NCBI RefSeq assembly: GCF_047607445.1
Contig: NZ_JBLKRT010000005.1
Span: 95,212-159,211 of the forward strand
Source: Crystallibacter sulfonylureivorans_A
GTDB taxonomy: Bacteria; Actinomycetota; Actinomycetes; Actinomycetales; Micrococcaceae
DNA: 64,000 bases
Direction of reading: 5' to 3'
The notes below the pieces were generated by a model. It was given only the letters and a program-made list of their open reading frames with translations, was not told where the DNA came from and searched no databases. How positions within the stretch are numbered: position 1 is the stretch's first letter; every line of letters begins with the position of its first letter. The position numbers and the translations under genes are program-made. Below, piece by piece: positions 18,061 through 26,882 of this stretch.

Positions 18061-19350
18061 GTGATCGATGTAAACGAACTCCGCGCCAATCCAGAGATCT
18101 TCCGTGCCTCGCAGCGTGCCCGGGGCGCTGACGAGTCCGTCGTCGACGCCGTCATTGCCGCCGACGTGGCGCGCCGGGAAGCGATCAACCGGTACGAGGG
18201 ACTGCGCGCCGAACAGAACGTCTTCGGCAAGAAGGTGGCACAGGCCAAGGGCGAGGAAAAGGCAGCTCTGCTGGCGCAGGTCAAGGAGTTGGCTGCTTCG
18301 GTCAAGCAGGCGCAGGCGGCATCGGATGCCGCGCATAGCCAGCAGGAGTCACTGCTGCGCAGTATCCCGAACCTGATCGAGGAGGGTGTTCCCGCCGGCG
18401 GCGAGGACGACTTCAACGTAGTCAAGACCGTCGGCAAGCCCCGCGATTTCGGTCCGGACGGCTTTGAGCCCCGGGACCATCTGGCCATCGGCGAGTTGAT
18501 CGGCGCCATCGACATGGAACGCGGCGCCAAGGTGTCCGGCTCGCGCTTTTACTTCCTCAAGGGAGTGGGCGCCCGGCTGGAGATCGCGCTGATGAACATG
18601 GCGCTGGACCAGGCGGTGTCCAATGGCTTTATCCCGATGATCACCCCCACGCTGGTTCGCCCGGAAGCGATGCAGGGCACCGGCTTCGATGTGGAGCACG
18701 ACGACGAGATCTACCGCCTGGAGCGCGACAACCTGTACTTGACCGGTACGTCGGAGGTCGCTTTGGCGGGGTACCACGCGGACGAAATCCTTGACCTGTC
18801 CGCCGGCCCGACCCGCTACGCCGGCTGGAGCTCCTGCTACCGCCGGGAGGCCGGCGCCGCCGGCAAGGACACCCGGGGCATCATCCGGGTGCACCAGTTC
18901 AACAAGCTGGAAATGTTCATCTACTGCCCGGTCGAGGAAGCCGCCGACGAGCACGCCCGGCTGCTGGCTTGGGAAGAGGAAATGCTGGCGAAGGTAGAAC
19001 TGCCCTACCGGGTGATCGATACCGCCGCAGGCGACCTCGGCATGAGCGCGGCCCGCAAGTTCGACTGTGAGGCATGGGTGCCCACCCAGCAGGCCTACCG
19101 GGAGCTGACCTCCACCTCCAACTGCACCACCTTCCAGGCCCGCAGGCTGAACATCCGCGAACGCCAAGTCTCGGCCGAGGGCGAGAAGAAGGGCACACGG
19201 GCGGTCGCCACACTGAACGGGACCCTGGCCACCACGCGCTGGATCGTGGCCATCCTGGAACACCACCAGAACGCCGACGGTTCGGTGAACGTACCCGCTG
19301 CCCTGCAGCCCTACCTGGGCGGCATGGAAGTACTTCCCGTGCTCTCCTGA
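18061..19350 (+). CDS. serS: Seryl-tRNA synthetase
   Basis: A 429-residue class II synthetase. The N-terminal antiparallel coiled-coil arm (about residues 30-110) that grips the tRNA-Ser variable arm is clear from its Ala/Glu/Lys heptads. Motif 2 is CYRREAGAAGKDTRGIIRVHQF, read here as YRREAG and RVHQF, and motif 3 includes LNGTLATTRWIVAILEHHQ, read as NGTL and TTRW. It charges tRNA-Ser in the cytoplasm. The GTG start at 18061 gives the conserved MIDVNELR N-terminus; its ribosome-binding site is weak. It is divergent from the lipid kinase gene with 108 bases between. Confidence 0.96.
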   Translation: MIDVNELRANPEIFRASQRARGADESVVDAVIAADVARREAINRYEGLRAEQNVFGKKVAQAKGEEKAALLAQVKELAASVKQAQAASDAAHSQQESLLRSIPNLIEEGVPAGGEDDFNVVKTVGKPRDFGPDGFEPRDHLAIGELIGAIDMERGAKVSGSRFYFLKGVGARLEIALMNMALDQAVSNGFIPMITPTLVRPEAMQGTGFDVEHDDEIYRLERDNLYLTGTSEVALAGYHADEILDLSAGPTRYAGWSSCYRREAGAAGKDTRGIIRVHQFNKLEMFIYCPVEEAADEHARLLAWEEEMLAKVELPYRVIDTAAGDLGMSAARKFDCEAWVPTQQAYRELTSTSNCTTFQARRLNIRERQVSAEGEKKGTRAVATLNGTLATTRWIVAILEHHQNADGSVNVPAALQPYLGGMEVLPVLS

Positions 19351-19429
19351 AAGCCGGTTCCACGGCCGAGTCCCTGGCCTGGGAAGCGTCTTCGGGACCC
19401 CCGTCCGTTCACCAGCCTGTCATTCGCCC

Positions 19430-19444
19430 GTAGAAAACTTCTAC
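19430..19444. promoter_or_regulatory. Small palindrome upstream of the HAD phosphatase
   Basis: GTAGAA-AAC-TTCTAC is a perfect 6-bp inverted repeat with a 3-base spacer, 34 bases before the HAD gene start. It could be an operator or a short leader hairpin. A further CCGTAG copy follows at 19449. Confidence 0.3.
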
Positions 19445-19477
19445 CCGTCCGTAGCTTGGTCATGCTTCACTAGGTGG

Positions 19478-20383
19478 ATGACAACTACAGCTGATAAAGC
19501 TCACGCTGGCATCGACGACCAGCGGATAGCAGCAGAAAACACGAAAGATCAGTCCAGCGCGGCCCTGCGGGAAAACTTTGTGGAGAACGGGGCCCGCAAG
19601 TTGGTGGCCTTGGACGTGGACGGCACCTTGGTCAACCACGACGGCCACATGAGCGATGCCGTCCGCGAAGCGGCCCGCGCCGTCGTCGACGCCGGCCACG
19701 AAGTGGTCGTATCCACCGGTCGGTCGCTGAATGCCACGCTGCCGATCATCGAGTTGATCGGGATGACCAAGGGGTACGCGGTGTGCTCCAACGGCGGCGT
19801 CACCCTGCGGATCGACACCTCGCTGGACGCCGGGTACGAGGTGGTCGACCGGGTGACGTTCAACCCCGGCCCTGCCCTGCGCGTGATGCGCTCGAAACTG
19901 CCGACCGCGAAGTTTGCGCTGGAGGACGAAGAGGGCAACTTCCTGGCCACCGAGCGTTTCCAGGACGCCAGCTTCGGCATCGAAGCCAAGGGTGTGGATT
20001 TTGAAACACTGCTGGAATCCACCGCCGTGCGCGTGGTGGTATCCAGCGCCGAAAACACTCCCGAAGAGTTCAAGGAAGCCATCGACACCGCCGGACTCAA
20101 GGGCGTGACGTACTCAGTCGGCTGGACGGCCTGGCTGGACATCGCGGCCAACGGCGTCACCAAGGCCAGCGCCTTGGAAGCGCTGCGCCGAAAGCTGGAC
20201 GTGGAGCCGTCGCACACGGTTGCCATGGGCGACGGGCGCAACGACATCGAAATGCTGGACTGGGCCGCCCGCGGCGTGGCCATGGGGCAGGCGCCCGAAG
20301 AAGTCATCGCCGTCGCCCACGAAGTCACCGGCACCGTGGAAGAGGACGGCGCCGCCCGCATCCTGCTCAGCCTGCTGGACTAA
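19478..20383 (+). CDS. HAD-superfamily hydrolase, Cof type
   Basis: A 301-residue phosphatase. Motif I is ALDVDGTLV with nucleophile Asp46 and Asp48. Motif II is VVSTGRS near residue 85. Motif IV is MGDGRNDIEML near residue 250. The large C2-type cap between motifs II and III is typical of Cof-like sugar phosphatases. The first 40 residues (Thr/Ala/Asp/Glu-rich) precede the fold and look like a disordered leader, so a later start is possible, but no better ribosome-binding site is seen. Substrate specificity cannot be read from sequence. It follows serS after 127 bases. Confidence 0.85.
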   Translation: MTTTADKAHAGIDDQRIAAENTKDQSSAALRENFVENGARKLVALDVDGTLVNHDGHMSDAVREAARAVVDAGHEVVVSTGRSLNATLPIIELIGMTKGYAVCSNGGVTLRIDTSLDAGYEVVDRVTFNPGPALRVMRSKLPTAKFALEDEEGNFLATERFQDASFGIEAKGVDFETLLESTAVRVVVSSAENTPEEFKEAIDTAGLKGVTYSVGWTAWLDIAANGVTKASALEALRRKLDVEPSHTVAMGDGRNDIEMLDWAARGVAMGQAPEEVIAVAHEVTGTVEEDGAARILLSLLD

Positions 20384-20416
20384 CACCCGGGCCGATCCCG
20401 GTGGCTGGCGGCCGGG

Positions 20417-20842
20417 TCAGGCTGCGCTGATCCCGAAGAGGCCGATGATCAGGGCCATGACCAGGAACGTGACCAGTTCGTGCACGATGTTCAGCACGGT
20501 CAGCCCGGCCGGGCGCCCCTCGAAGGCATCATGGGTGACGAACCGTGCCGCGGTAAAACCGGCCCAAAGGATCACCGCGGTCAGCACGGTGTTCCAGAGG
20601 AAGTTGCCGCCATAGAAGTCCTGCGCAATGGCAGCCGAGCCCGCCAGCACCCAGGCGCTGATGAAGCTGACAATCAGAGTGATGATGATAGGGCGCACGG
20701 CGCTTTTGCCGTCACCGGGACTGACCTTGGCGACCTTCATCCAATAGTTGCCGAAGACCTTCGGCGTGTACCAGATGGACCCGACGACCATAGTCGAAAT
20801 GGTCGCCACGATGACCGCCCAGACATTAATTTCGGGGACCAT
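20417..20842 (-). CDS. DUF1761 membrane protein
   Basis: 141 residues with four transmembrane helices, beginning at about residues 6, 54, 83 and 114. The N-terminal VGSIWYTPKVFGNYWMK, seen as W-Y-x-P-x-x-F-G, is the hallmark of DUF1761. Function of the family is unknown; it is a small integral protein of the cytoplasmic membrane. I chose the ATG at 20842 because AAGGAG lies eight bases upstream; a longer start at 20863 lacks one. It lies downstream of the SatD-like gene on the same strand, after 97 bases. Confidence 0.83.
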   Translation of the reverse strand: MVPEINVWAVIVATISTMVVGSIWYTPKVFGNYWMKVAKVSPGDGKSAVRPIIITLIVSFISAWVLAGSAAIAQDFYGGNFLWNTVLTAVILWAGFTAARFVTHDAFEGRPAGLTVLNIVHELVTFLVMALIIGLFGISAA

Positions 20843-20939
20843 GTGTGCACTCCTTTGTTCCACGCCACCGGCGTATTGCCGACGGCATCCTCACACGGAG
20901 TCTAAACGCCGCACCCGCGGTTGCCACGCACGCGGCGGG

Positions 20940-21566
20940 TCAGTAGGGCAGCGCGGCGGCCGGCATTGACCGCGGCCCGTAGACCAGGTCCAGCAGCCGG
21001 GCCGCAGCCGGACGGCACGCCCATTCCTCCACCCAGTGCGACCGGACCACCGCCTTGCTCACGGCCTGGCTGGTGATGCCCAGTTCCTCGGCAATGAACT
21101 TTTGCTGGCCGCGGGCCCCCGGCGTCATCAGGTCCAGGACCTTCCACTCCGCGTCGGTGCGGGTGGCGACAATCTGGCCTAGCAGCCGCAACACCGCCTC
21201 TGCTTCGGCCGCAACGTCCGCATCGGGGCCGGAGACGGCCAGCGGGACGCGCTCCCCGGTTTTTTGCGCACGGTTCACGGCGCGGCGAGCATAGACCAGC
21301 CCGTATCCTTCGGCGTCCTTGATCTCCGCCGGCAGCGGCAGCCGCAGTTCGCCGACGCCAATGCCCACATGCCAGCGCCGGCTGCGCAGCGCGATCAGCG
21401 CCGCGTCGATGGCCGTGGAAGCGTCCGCGACCGCACCGATGGCTTCGTCGCCGACGGAGCGCTGGAAGGGGATAGCCGCGGGCAGGTGGCGCAGCGACTT
21501 GATCAGTTCGGGCACCAGGTCGCCCACCTCGCGGGAATCGCGCTGGTTGACGGTGAGCACATACAT
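20940..21566 (-). CDS. SatD-like protein with C-terminal helix-turn-helix (tentative)
   Basis: 208 residues. The N-terminal 100 or so (MYVLTVNQRDSRE, SVGDEAIGAVADA, WHVGIGVGELR, YARRAVNRAQ) follow the layout of SatD-family proteins and resemble a nucleotide-cyclase-type ferredoxin fold. The C-terminus contains a helix-turn-helix: QKFIAEELGITSQAVSKAV, with recognition helix SQAVSKAV, then SHWVEEW. So it may sense a ligand or nucleotide and bind DNA. I recognise the HTH with confidence but the SatD relation only from pattern. It has no signal peptide. It precedes the DUF1761 gene, and a ppa terminator lies just upstream. Confidence 0.6.
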   Translation of the reverse strand: MYVLTVNQRDSREVGDLVPELIKSLRHLPAAIPFQRSVGDEAIGAVADASTAIDAALIALRSRRWHVGIGVGELRLPLPAEIKDAEGYGLVYARRAVNRAQKTGERVPLAVSGPDADVAAEAEAVLRLLGQIVATRTDAEWKVLDLMTPGARGQQKFIAEELGITSQAVSKAVVRSHWVEEWACRPAAARLLDLVYGPRSMPAAALPY

Positions 21567-21641
21567 GGCACCAGTATTGCCTCCACCCCGGCGGGAACAA
21601 CCGATTTCGGTTGGTGGCGTGTCCGGTGCGCCCCAACAGCA

Positions 21642-21683
21642 GGCGGTCCGGACCCCAAAAGGGCCCGGACCGCCGTCGTTGTT
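21642..21683 (-). terminator. Terminator after ppa (AACGACGGCG family)
   Basis: On the minus strand AACGACGGCGGTCCGG leads into a stem whose arms are 21665-21674 and 21642-21651 (10 bp perfect), plus a GGG/CCC inner pair around an AAAA/TTTT loop. It lies about 30 bases after the ppa stop. Confidence 0.75.
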
Positions 21684-21710
21684 GCCGCCGTCGCCCGGCG
21701 GAAGCGTCAG

Positions 21711-22235
21711 CTAGACGTCGCGGCCCTGCGGCTCGTCAGCGGCCGAGGCCTCGCCCTGCGCGGCAAAGCGCTTGATCGAGGCTTCCAGCTCGGCTTCGGC
21801 TGCGGCGCGGTCCGCCCAGCCCTCGGCCTTGACCCACTTGCCCGGCTCCAGGTCCTTGTAGCGGGTGAAGAAATGCTCGATCTCCTTGACCAGGAACTCC
21901 GGCACATCGGAGAGCTCCTGGATGTGGTCGAAACGCTTGTCGGCCGGAACGCACAGCACTTTGGCGTCCCCGCCGCCGTCGTCGGTCATGTTGAACACGG
22001 CGATCGGGCGGGACTCGACCAGCACGCCCGGCAGCAGGTCGAAGTCCTGCAGCATGACCATGGCGTCCAGCGGATCGCCGTCTTCGCCCAGCGTGTCCTC
22101 GAAGTAGCCATAGTGGGTGGGGTACTGCATGGAGGTGAACAGCACCCGGTCCAGACGGAGGCGGTGGGTTTCGTGGTCGATTTCGTACTTGACCCGGGAT
22201 CCCTTGGGGATCTCGATGGTGACGTCATGCTGCAT
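21711..22235 (-). CDS. ppa: Inorganic pyrophosphatase, family I
   Basis: A 174-residue soluble family I pyrophosphatase, which hydrolyses pyrophosphate and so drives biosynthesis. EIPKGSRVKYEID opens the fold. The metal-binding signature DGDPLDAMV is near residue 52, and ADKRFDHIQEL and FFTRYKDLEPGKW follow, with the conserved KxxxxxxY-type lysine and tyrosine. The C-terminal acidic tail is a common actinobacterial extension. GGAG lies eight bases before the ATG. It is divergent from dacB, as ppa and dacB are in mycobacteria. Confidence 0.96.
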   Translation of the reverse strand: MQHDVTIEIPKGSRVKYEIDHETHRLRLDRVLFTSMQYPTHYGYFEDTLGEDGDPLDAMVMLQDFDLLPGVLVESRPIAVFNMTDDGGGDAKVLCVPADKRFDHIQELSDVPEFLVKEIEHFFTRYKDLEPGKWVKAEGWADRAAAEAELEASIKRFAAQGEASAADEPQGRDV

Positions 22236-22399
22236 GGCTTCGCTCCTTGGAGACGTTCAGACTTTTGGCTTCGGCGCCGCCGGTGCACAACCGTGGCCCG
22301 GCGCCGACTACGCTTAACGATATCGGTCTTGCCTTCGCCCCCCGGCATCGGGGTTGAGCCGGGCGAAAAGCAACAAGCACAATCCTCAGGAGGGGCAGC

Positions 22400-23818
22400 A
22401 TGGGGCGTGGCTTCCGCGTGCTCACCTCAGGACTCCTGGCCGTGGTCTTCGCCGCGCTGGCAGTGCCCGCAGGGTTCAACCTGGCGCAGGCCATCGAGTG
22501 GCCTCAACCGGAGCCGGTGATCAGCACGCCCGCGGCGCAGTTGCCCCCCACCACGCTGACCGAGGACCCCTTGGCGACCGGACCGAGCGGCACCGCTCCG
22601 CTACCCGATCCGGCCACGTTGAAACCGGCGCTGGACAAGGCCTTGGCATTCGACGGCGCCGGCAGCTTCACCGGGACGGTCACCGATGCGGCCAGCGGCG
22701 AGGTGCTGTACACCAAGGCCGCCACCGAGCCGGTGATTCCGGCGTCGAACCTGAAGACACTCACCGCGGTCGCCGCACTGGAATCGCTCGGCGCGGACCG
22801 CCGGCTCTCCACCACGGTCAAGCGCGGCAGCAACCCGGGGGTGCTGTACCTGGTGGGCGGCGGCGATACGTTGCTGGGAGCCGGGAAATCACGGCCCGGC
22901 GCGGTCTTGGGTGAAGCAGGACTGGCAACGCTGGCGGAGCAGGCAGCCGGGAAACTGGCCGCCAGCGGCTACACCGGTGAGCTGACCGTGGTGGTGGACG
23001 ATTCGCTCTACTCCGGGCCAACCATCAGCGCCGCCTGGGACCCGGGCGATGTGAAGAACGGCGAAATAGCCCCGGTCTACCCGATGGCGCTGAATGCCGG
23101 GCGGGACCAGGCCGACGGCGGGGGAGAGCTGGTGGCCGATGCCGCCGGTCTGGCCGGGGCCACCTTTCGGGATGCGCTGGCCCAGGCCCTGGCCGGGAAG
23201 GGCCTGACCGTGGCGGCCACGGTGGGCCGCGACGCGGCACCGGCGGACGGGACCGTGCTGGCGGAGGTGCGGTCCGCGCCGGTCGCCGACCAGGTGGCCT
23301 ACATGATGCAGCATTCGGACAACTACGTGGCCGAGGTGCTGGCACGCAACACGGCAGTGGCAGTGGGCAAGCCCGGCTCCTTCGGCGGCGGCACCGAGGC
23401 CGTGCGGGAGGCGGCCGAACGGCTGGGCATCCCGGTGGCGGGGATGGTGCTGGCCGATGCCAGCGGACTCTCGATGAAAAACCGGGTCAGTCCCGCGCAA
23501 CTGGCCGCTGCGGTCAGCTTGATCGCCACCGCCGAGGACCCGGACCTGCGGGCAGGCATTGGTTCGCTGCCGATCGCCGGGCTGACCGGCACCCTCTCCG
23601 GCCGGTACCTGCAGGCCAACGCCGGCGGCGCCGGACTGGTCCGCGCCAAGACCGGCACGCTGAACTCGGTGACATCGCTCAGCGGCTACGTGGCCAGCGC
23701 GGACGGACGGCTGCTGATTTTCGCCTTCGTGGCCAACGGGCTGAACGGTTCGATCGACGCCGCCCGCACCGCCGCCGACCGCGCCGCCACCGTGCTGGCC
23801 GGCTGCGGTTGCCGCTGA
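22400..23818 (+). CDS. dacB: D-alanyl-D-alanine carboxypeptidase/endopeptidase, PBP4 type (S13)
   Basis: 472 residues. A signal anchor (about 5-30) exports it to the cell surface. All three penicillin-binding motifs are present: SxxK as Ser116-Asn-Leu-Lys119, SxN as SDN in HSDNYVAEVLAR, and KTG in RAKTGTLNSV. The long insert between the first two motifs is typical of family S13. It trims D-Ala from peptidoglycan stem peptides or cleaves crosslinks. AGGAGG is directly upstream of the ATG. It is the first gene of a plus-strand run with the metalloprotease, tilS and hpt. Confidence 0.93.
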   Translation: MGRGFRVLTSGLLAVVFAALAVPAGFNLAQAIEWPQPEPVISTPAAQLPPTTLTEDPLATGPSGTAPLPDPATLKPALDKALAFDGAGSFTGTVTDAASGEVLYTKAATEPVIPASNLKTLTAVAALESLGADRRLSTTVKRGSNPGVLYLVGGGDTLLGAGKSRPGAVLGEAGLATLAEQAAGKLAASGYTGELTVVVDDSLYSGPTISAAWDPGDVKNGEIAPVYPMALNAGRDQADGGGELVADAAGLAGATFRDALAQALAGKGLTVAATVGRDAAPADGTVLAEVRSAPVADQVAYMMQHSDNYVAEVLARNTAVAVGKPGSFGGGTEAVREAAERLGIPVAGMVLADASGLSMKNRVSPAQLAAAVSLIATAEDPDLRAGIGSLPIAGLTGTLSGRYLQANAGGAGLVRAKTGTLNSVTSLSGYVASADGRLLIFAFVANGLNGSIDAARTAADRAATVLAGCGCR

Positions 23819-23876
23819 CCGGGCACCGATCCGGCAGGCGGGGAGGTAGTGACCGGCTTGGCGCTGGTGTGATCTG

Positions 23877-25049
23877 ATGGAACGCATGGACAGCAGCGCA
23901 CCCACCCCCAGTGATTCCGGCGCCTCCTCTGGCCCGCCCCCGCGGCTGGTCAATTGGGAACTGGCCGCCTCCACGGCAGCAAAACTGACCCCGGCCGGTC
24001 CCCGGATGAAGGGATCGGAGATCCGTGCCACCGTCGAAGAGCTGCGGCGGCTTGCCGAGGTATCGGTGGACCACGTGCACCGCATCACCGGACTGGACGC
24101 CGCCCGCGACCTCCGCGATTCCGAGGTGCTGATCATCGACCGCGCCGGCTGGTCAAAGGCCAACGCCCGCAGCTTCGAAGTCATGCTGGCTCCGGCCCTC
24201 ACCGCGCTCGCCGAGAAACGCCCGGAGCAGCTCAAAAGCGCCACCACGGTCGTGGGCGGCGCTCTCACCGGGACCCAGATGGGCGCCATCCTCTCCTTCT
24301 TGTCCAGCAAGGTGCTGGGCCAGTACGACCCGTTCTGCTCGCTGCTGCCCGGCGGGCCCGCGGCCGGACGGCTGATGCTGGTGGCACCCAACATCGTGAC
24401 CGTGGAACGCGAACTGAATGTGGTGCCCTCCGACTTCAGGTTGTGGGTCTGCCTGCACGAGCAGACACACCGGGTGCAGTTCGCCGCGGCGCCCTGGCTG
24501 CGCGACCACATGATGGAGCAGATCGGCGAGCTCTCGTCGTCCCTGGTGGAAAAAGCGGACACCCTGGGCGAGCGGCTGCAGCAGACGGTCAAGGCTGCCG
24601 TCGCCGCGACCAAGGACAGCGGCAAGAACGACGGCGGAGGGCCGGGTTCTTCGCTCAAAGGTTCCGTCCTGGAGTTGATCCAGGGTCCGGAGGAGAAAGC
24701 GGTCTTCTCGCACCTGACGGCGGTGATGAGCCTGCTGGAGGGCCACGCCAACGTGGTGATGGATGCGGTGGACGCCTCGATTGTGCCGACGGTGAAGACC
24801 ATCCGCCAACGCTTCAATGCCCGCGGTCAGAGCCGCGGCGCGCTGGAGAACTGGGTCCGCAAGATCATGGGACTGGATGCCAAGGCGCGGCAGTACTCCG
24901 ACGGCGCCAAGTTCGTCCGTGCCGTGACCCGGCAAGTCGGCATGGAAGGCTTCAACGCTGTGTGGGAGCGTCCGGAGAACCTGCCCACGGAAGACGAGAT
25001 CCACCATCCCGACCTGTGGATCAGCCGCATGGACCTTAGCCGCGCATGA
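23877..25049 (+). CDS. DUF2342-family zinc-dependent metalloprotease
   Basis: A 390-residue soluble protein carrying the zinc motif HEQTH at residues 194-198 within VCLHEQTHRVQF, and a likely third ligand glutamate or histidine around ELSS or LEGHANVVMD further on. Actinobacterial members of this family are annotated as zincin-like metallopeptidases and sometimes as F420-associated; no substrate is established to my knowledge. It lies between dacB and tilS, the same place as in M. tuberculosis. Either the ATG at 23877 or that at 23886 may be used; neither has a good ribosome-binding site. The stop overlaps the tilS start by four bases. Confidence 0.86.
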   Translation: MERMDSSAPTPSDSGASSGPPPRLVNWELAASTAAKLTPAGPRMKGSEIRATVEELRRLAEVSVDHVHRITGLDAARDLRDSEVLIIDRAGWSKANARSFEVMLAPALTALAEKRPEQLKSATTVVGGALTGTQMGAILSFLSSKVLGQYDPFCSLLPGGPAAGRLMLVAPNIVTVERELNVVPSDFRLWVCLHEQTHRVQFAAAPWLRDHMMEQIGELSSSLVEKADTLGERLQQTVKAAVAATKDSGKNDGGGPGSSLKGSVLELIQGPEEKAVFSHLTAVMSLLEGHANVVMDAVDASIVPTVKTIRQRFNARGQSRGALENWVRKIMGLDAKARQYSDGAKFVRAVTRQVGMEGFNAVWERPENLPTEDEIHHPDLWISRMDLSRA

Positions 25050-26158
25050 GCGGTGTGGCAGCGGGCCGGCGCAAGCCCCGGCTCCATCCGCATCTGGGAG
25101 CCGTCCGGCACCAGTTGCGCCAAGCGCTGGATGAATGTGGACCGGCACCCGCGGGCGCGGACTCCGCCGAGGCCCCGCTGCTGCTGGTGGCCTGCAGCGG
25201 CGGTCCGGATTCGCTCGCCTTGGCCATCGCCGCGGAGTTCTTCAACCGCCCCGCGCGCAACGGCGTCCGTCCCTACCGGGTGGGAGCCGTCGTCGTCGAC
25301 CATGGACTGCAGCCGGGCAGTGCCGAGGTGGCCGAGGGGGCACGGCTGCAGCTCGAATCGCTGGGCCTGGCGCCGGTGCAGGTGCGCCGCGTGCAGGTGG
25401 AATCCGCCGGAATGGGGCCGGAAGCTGCCGCCCGCACCGCGCGCTATGCGGCCCTGGATGCGGCGGCGGCGGAGTTCGGGGCGGCCGCGGTCCTGCTGGG
25501 GCACACGCTGGACGACCAGGCAGAACAGGTGCTGCTGGGCCTGGGCCGCGGTTCCGGCACCCGCTCGCTGGCCGGCATGCCGGTGAAGCGGGGCCAGTAC
25601 CTGCGTCCGTTCCTGGCGCTGCGGCGGCGGGATACCGAAGAAGTCTGCGCCGTGGCGGGACTGCAGCCCTGGCACGACCCCACGAACTCGGATCCGCGCT
25701 TCATGCGCTCGCGCATCCGGACCCGGGTGATGCCGTTCCTGGAGGAGGAAATGGGCCCCGGCGTGGCAGAAGCACTGTGGCGTTCGGCCCGGATCCTGGC
25801 CGCGGATGCCGAGTACCTGCAGGCGCAGGCGGTCGAAGAATACCGCCGGGTGCGGCTGGCGACGCCGGACGGAGTGGAGTTGCAGCGCGACGGGATGGAA
25901 CGGCTTCCGGCCGCCATGAAGCACCGCGTGATCGCCTTGGCAGCGGCGGAGCTGGGCGGCGAGAATCCCAGCTACGAACGGCTGCAGGCGGCCGAAACGC
26001 TGCTGCGCCGCCAAGGCTCCGCCGGCCCCGTGCAGTTGGCCGGATTCGTCAGCGTCTACCGGCGGACTGCCGCCAATTCGGTTCCCCAAGATGGCACCGG
26101 CTATGGCAATCTTGTGTTGAGAACAACTGACCGCAGCCCCGGTCAGTCAGACCGCTAG
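25046..26158 (+). CDS. tilS: tRNA(Ile)-lysidine synthase
   Basis: A 370-residue N-type ATP pyrophosphatase. The PP-loop SGGPDS is at residues 51-56. HTLDDQAEQVLLGL and HDPTNSDPRFMRSRIR, both conserved in TilS, follow (short landmarks LDDQAEQ and DPTNSD). It converts C34 of the tRNA-Ile CAT anticodon to lysidine, so that AUA is read as isoleucine. The C-terminal tRNA-binding part is short, as in other actinobacteria. The ATG overlaps the metalloprotease stop (ATGA), and hpt follows after 12 bases. Confidence 0.93.
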   Translation: MSGVAAGRRKPRLHPHLGAVRHQLRQALDECGPAPAGADSAEAPLLLVACSGGPDSLALAIAAEFFNRPARNGVRPYRVGAVVVDHGLQPGSAEVAEGARLQLESLGLAPVQVRRVQVESAGMGPEAAARTARYAALDAAAAEFGAAAVLLGHTLDDQAEQVLLGLGRGSGTRSLAGMPVKRGQYLRPFLALRRRDTEEVCAVAGLQPWHDPTNSDPRFMRSRIRTRVMPFLEEEMGPGVAEALWRSARILAADAEYLQAQAVEEYRRVRLATPDGVELQRDGMERLPAAMKHRVIALAAAELGGENPSYERLQAAETLLRRQGSAGPVQLAGFVSVYRRTAANSVPQDGTGYGNLVLRTTDRSPGQSDR

Positions 26159-26170
26159 ACCCGGGAGCAA

Positions 26171-26725
26171 GTGGTGGATTCCAACGACGTCCAGGCAGAC
26201 CTCAAGCACGTCCTCTACACCAAGGAGCAGATCCAGCAGCGCATTACCGAGCTGGCTGCCCAGATCGATAAGGATTACGAAGGGCGCGATCTGCTGATCG
26301 TCGGCGTCCTCAAAGGCGCGGTGATGGTCATGGCAGACCTGGCGCGCGCCCTGCACAGCCACGTCAAGATGGACTGGATGGCTGTCTCCTCCTACGGCTC
26401 CGGCACCCAGTCCTCGGGCGTGGTGCGGATCCTGAAGGACCTGGAGACGGACCTGATGGGCAAGCATGTGCTTATCGTGGAGGACATCATCGACTCCGGC
26501 CTGACCTTGTCCTGGCTGAAGACCAACCTGATTTCCCGCGGTCCGGCCAGCGTGGAAATCTGCACGCTGCTGCGCAAACCTGACGCCGCCAAGGTGGAGA
26601 TTGACGTCAAGTACGTCGGCTACGAGATCCCGAACGAGTTCGTGGTGGGCTACGGGCTGGACTACGCCGAGCGCTACCGCAACCTGGACTTCATCGGCAC
26701 GCTGGCGCCGCACATTTACGAATAA
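26171..26725 (+). CDS. hpt: Hypoxanthine(-guanine) phosphoribosyltransferase
   Basis: 184 residues. The PRPP-binding motif VLIVEDIIDSG is at about 100-110, with the catalytic aspartates; the VGVLKGAVMVMADL element and the flexible loop DWMAVSSYGSGTQSSG, read as SSYGSGT, are also present. It salvages hypoxanthine and guanine to IMP and GMP. Tandem GTG codons at 26171 and 26174 could both start it; GGGAG lies three and six bases before them respectively. The order tilS-hpt-ftsH is conserved widely in bacteria. Confidence 0.94.
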   Translation: MVDSNDVQADLKHVLYTKEQIQQRITELAAQIDKDYEGRDLLIVGVLKGAVMVMADLARALHSHVKMDWMAVSSYGSGTQSSGVVRILKDLETDLMGKHVLIVEDIIDSGLTLSWLKTNLISRGPASVEICTLLRKPDAAKVEIDVKYVGYEIPNEFVVGYGLDYAERYRNLDFIGTLAPHIYE

Positions 26726-26882
26726 CCGCTGCACCGTCTTCCGCAGGCCGCGCTACGCCGAGAGGGAACTAATCGGCTCCGCCGAGCGTGAATGAAGACG
26801 GACGGTGTATAGCTGTAGTAGCCCACCGGGCTGCCATCACGCGCGGACAAGCAGGAGGGACGGGCGCAAGCCCCCAAGTCGC

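Noticed and set aside
18061..18120. T-box or other leader control of serS
   Set aside because: The upstream gap is only 108 bases and has no specifier-loop or T-box sequence.
26734..26801. Inverted CCGTCTTC/GAAGACGG between hpt and ftsH as a riboswitch
   Set aside because: Eight base pairs around a 52-base loop is too little; no known riboswitch core is present. It may be a weak terminator or chance.
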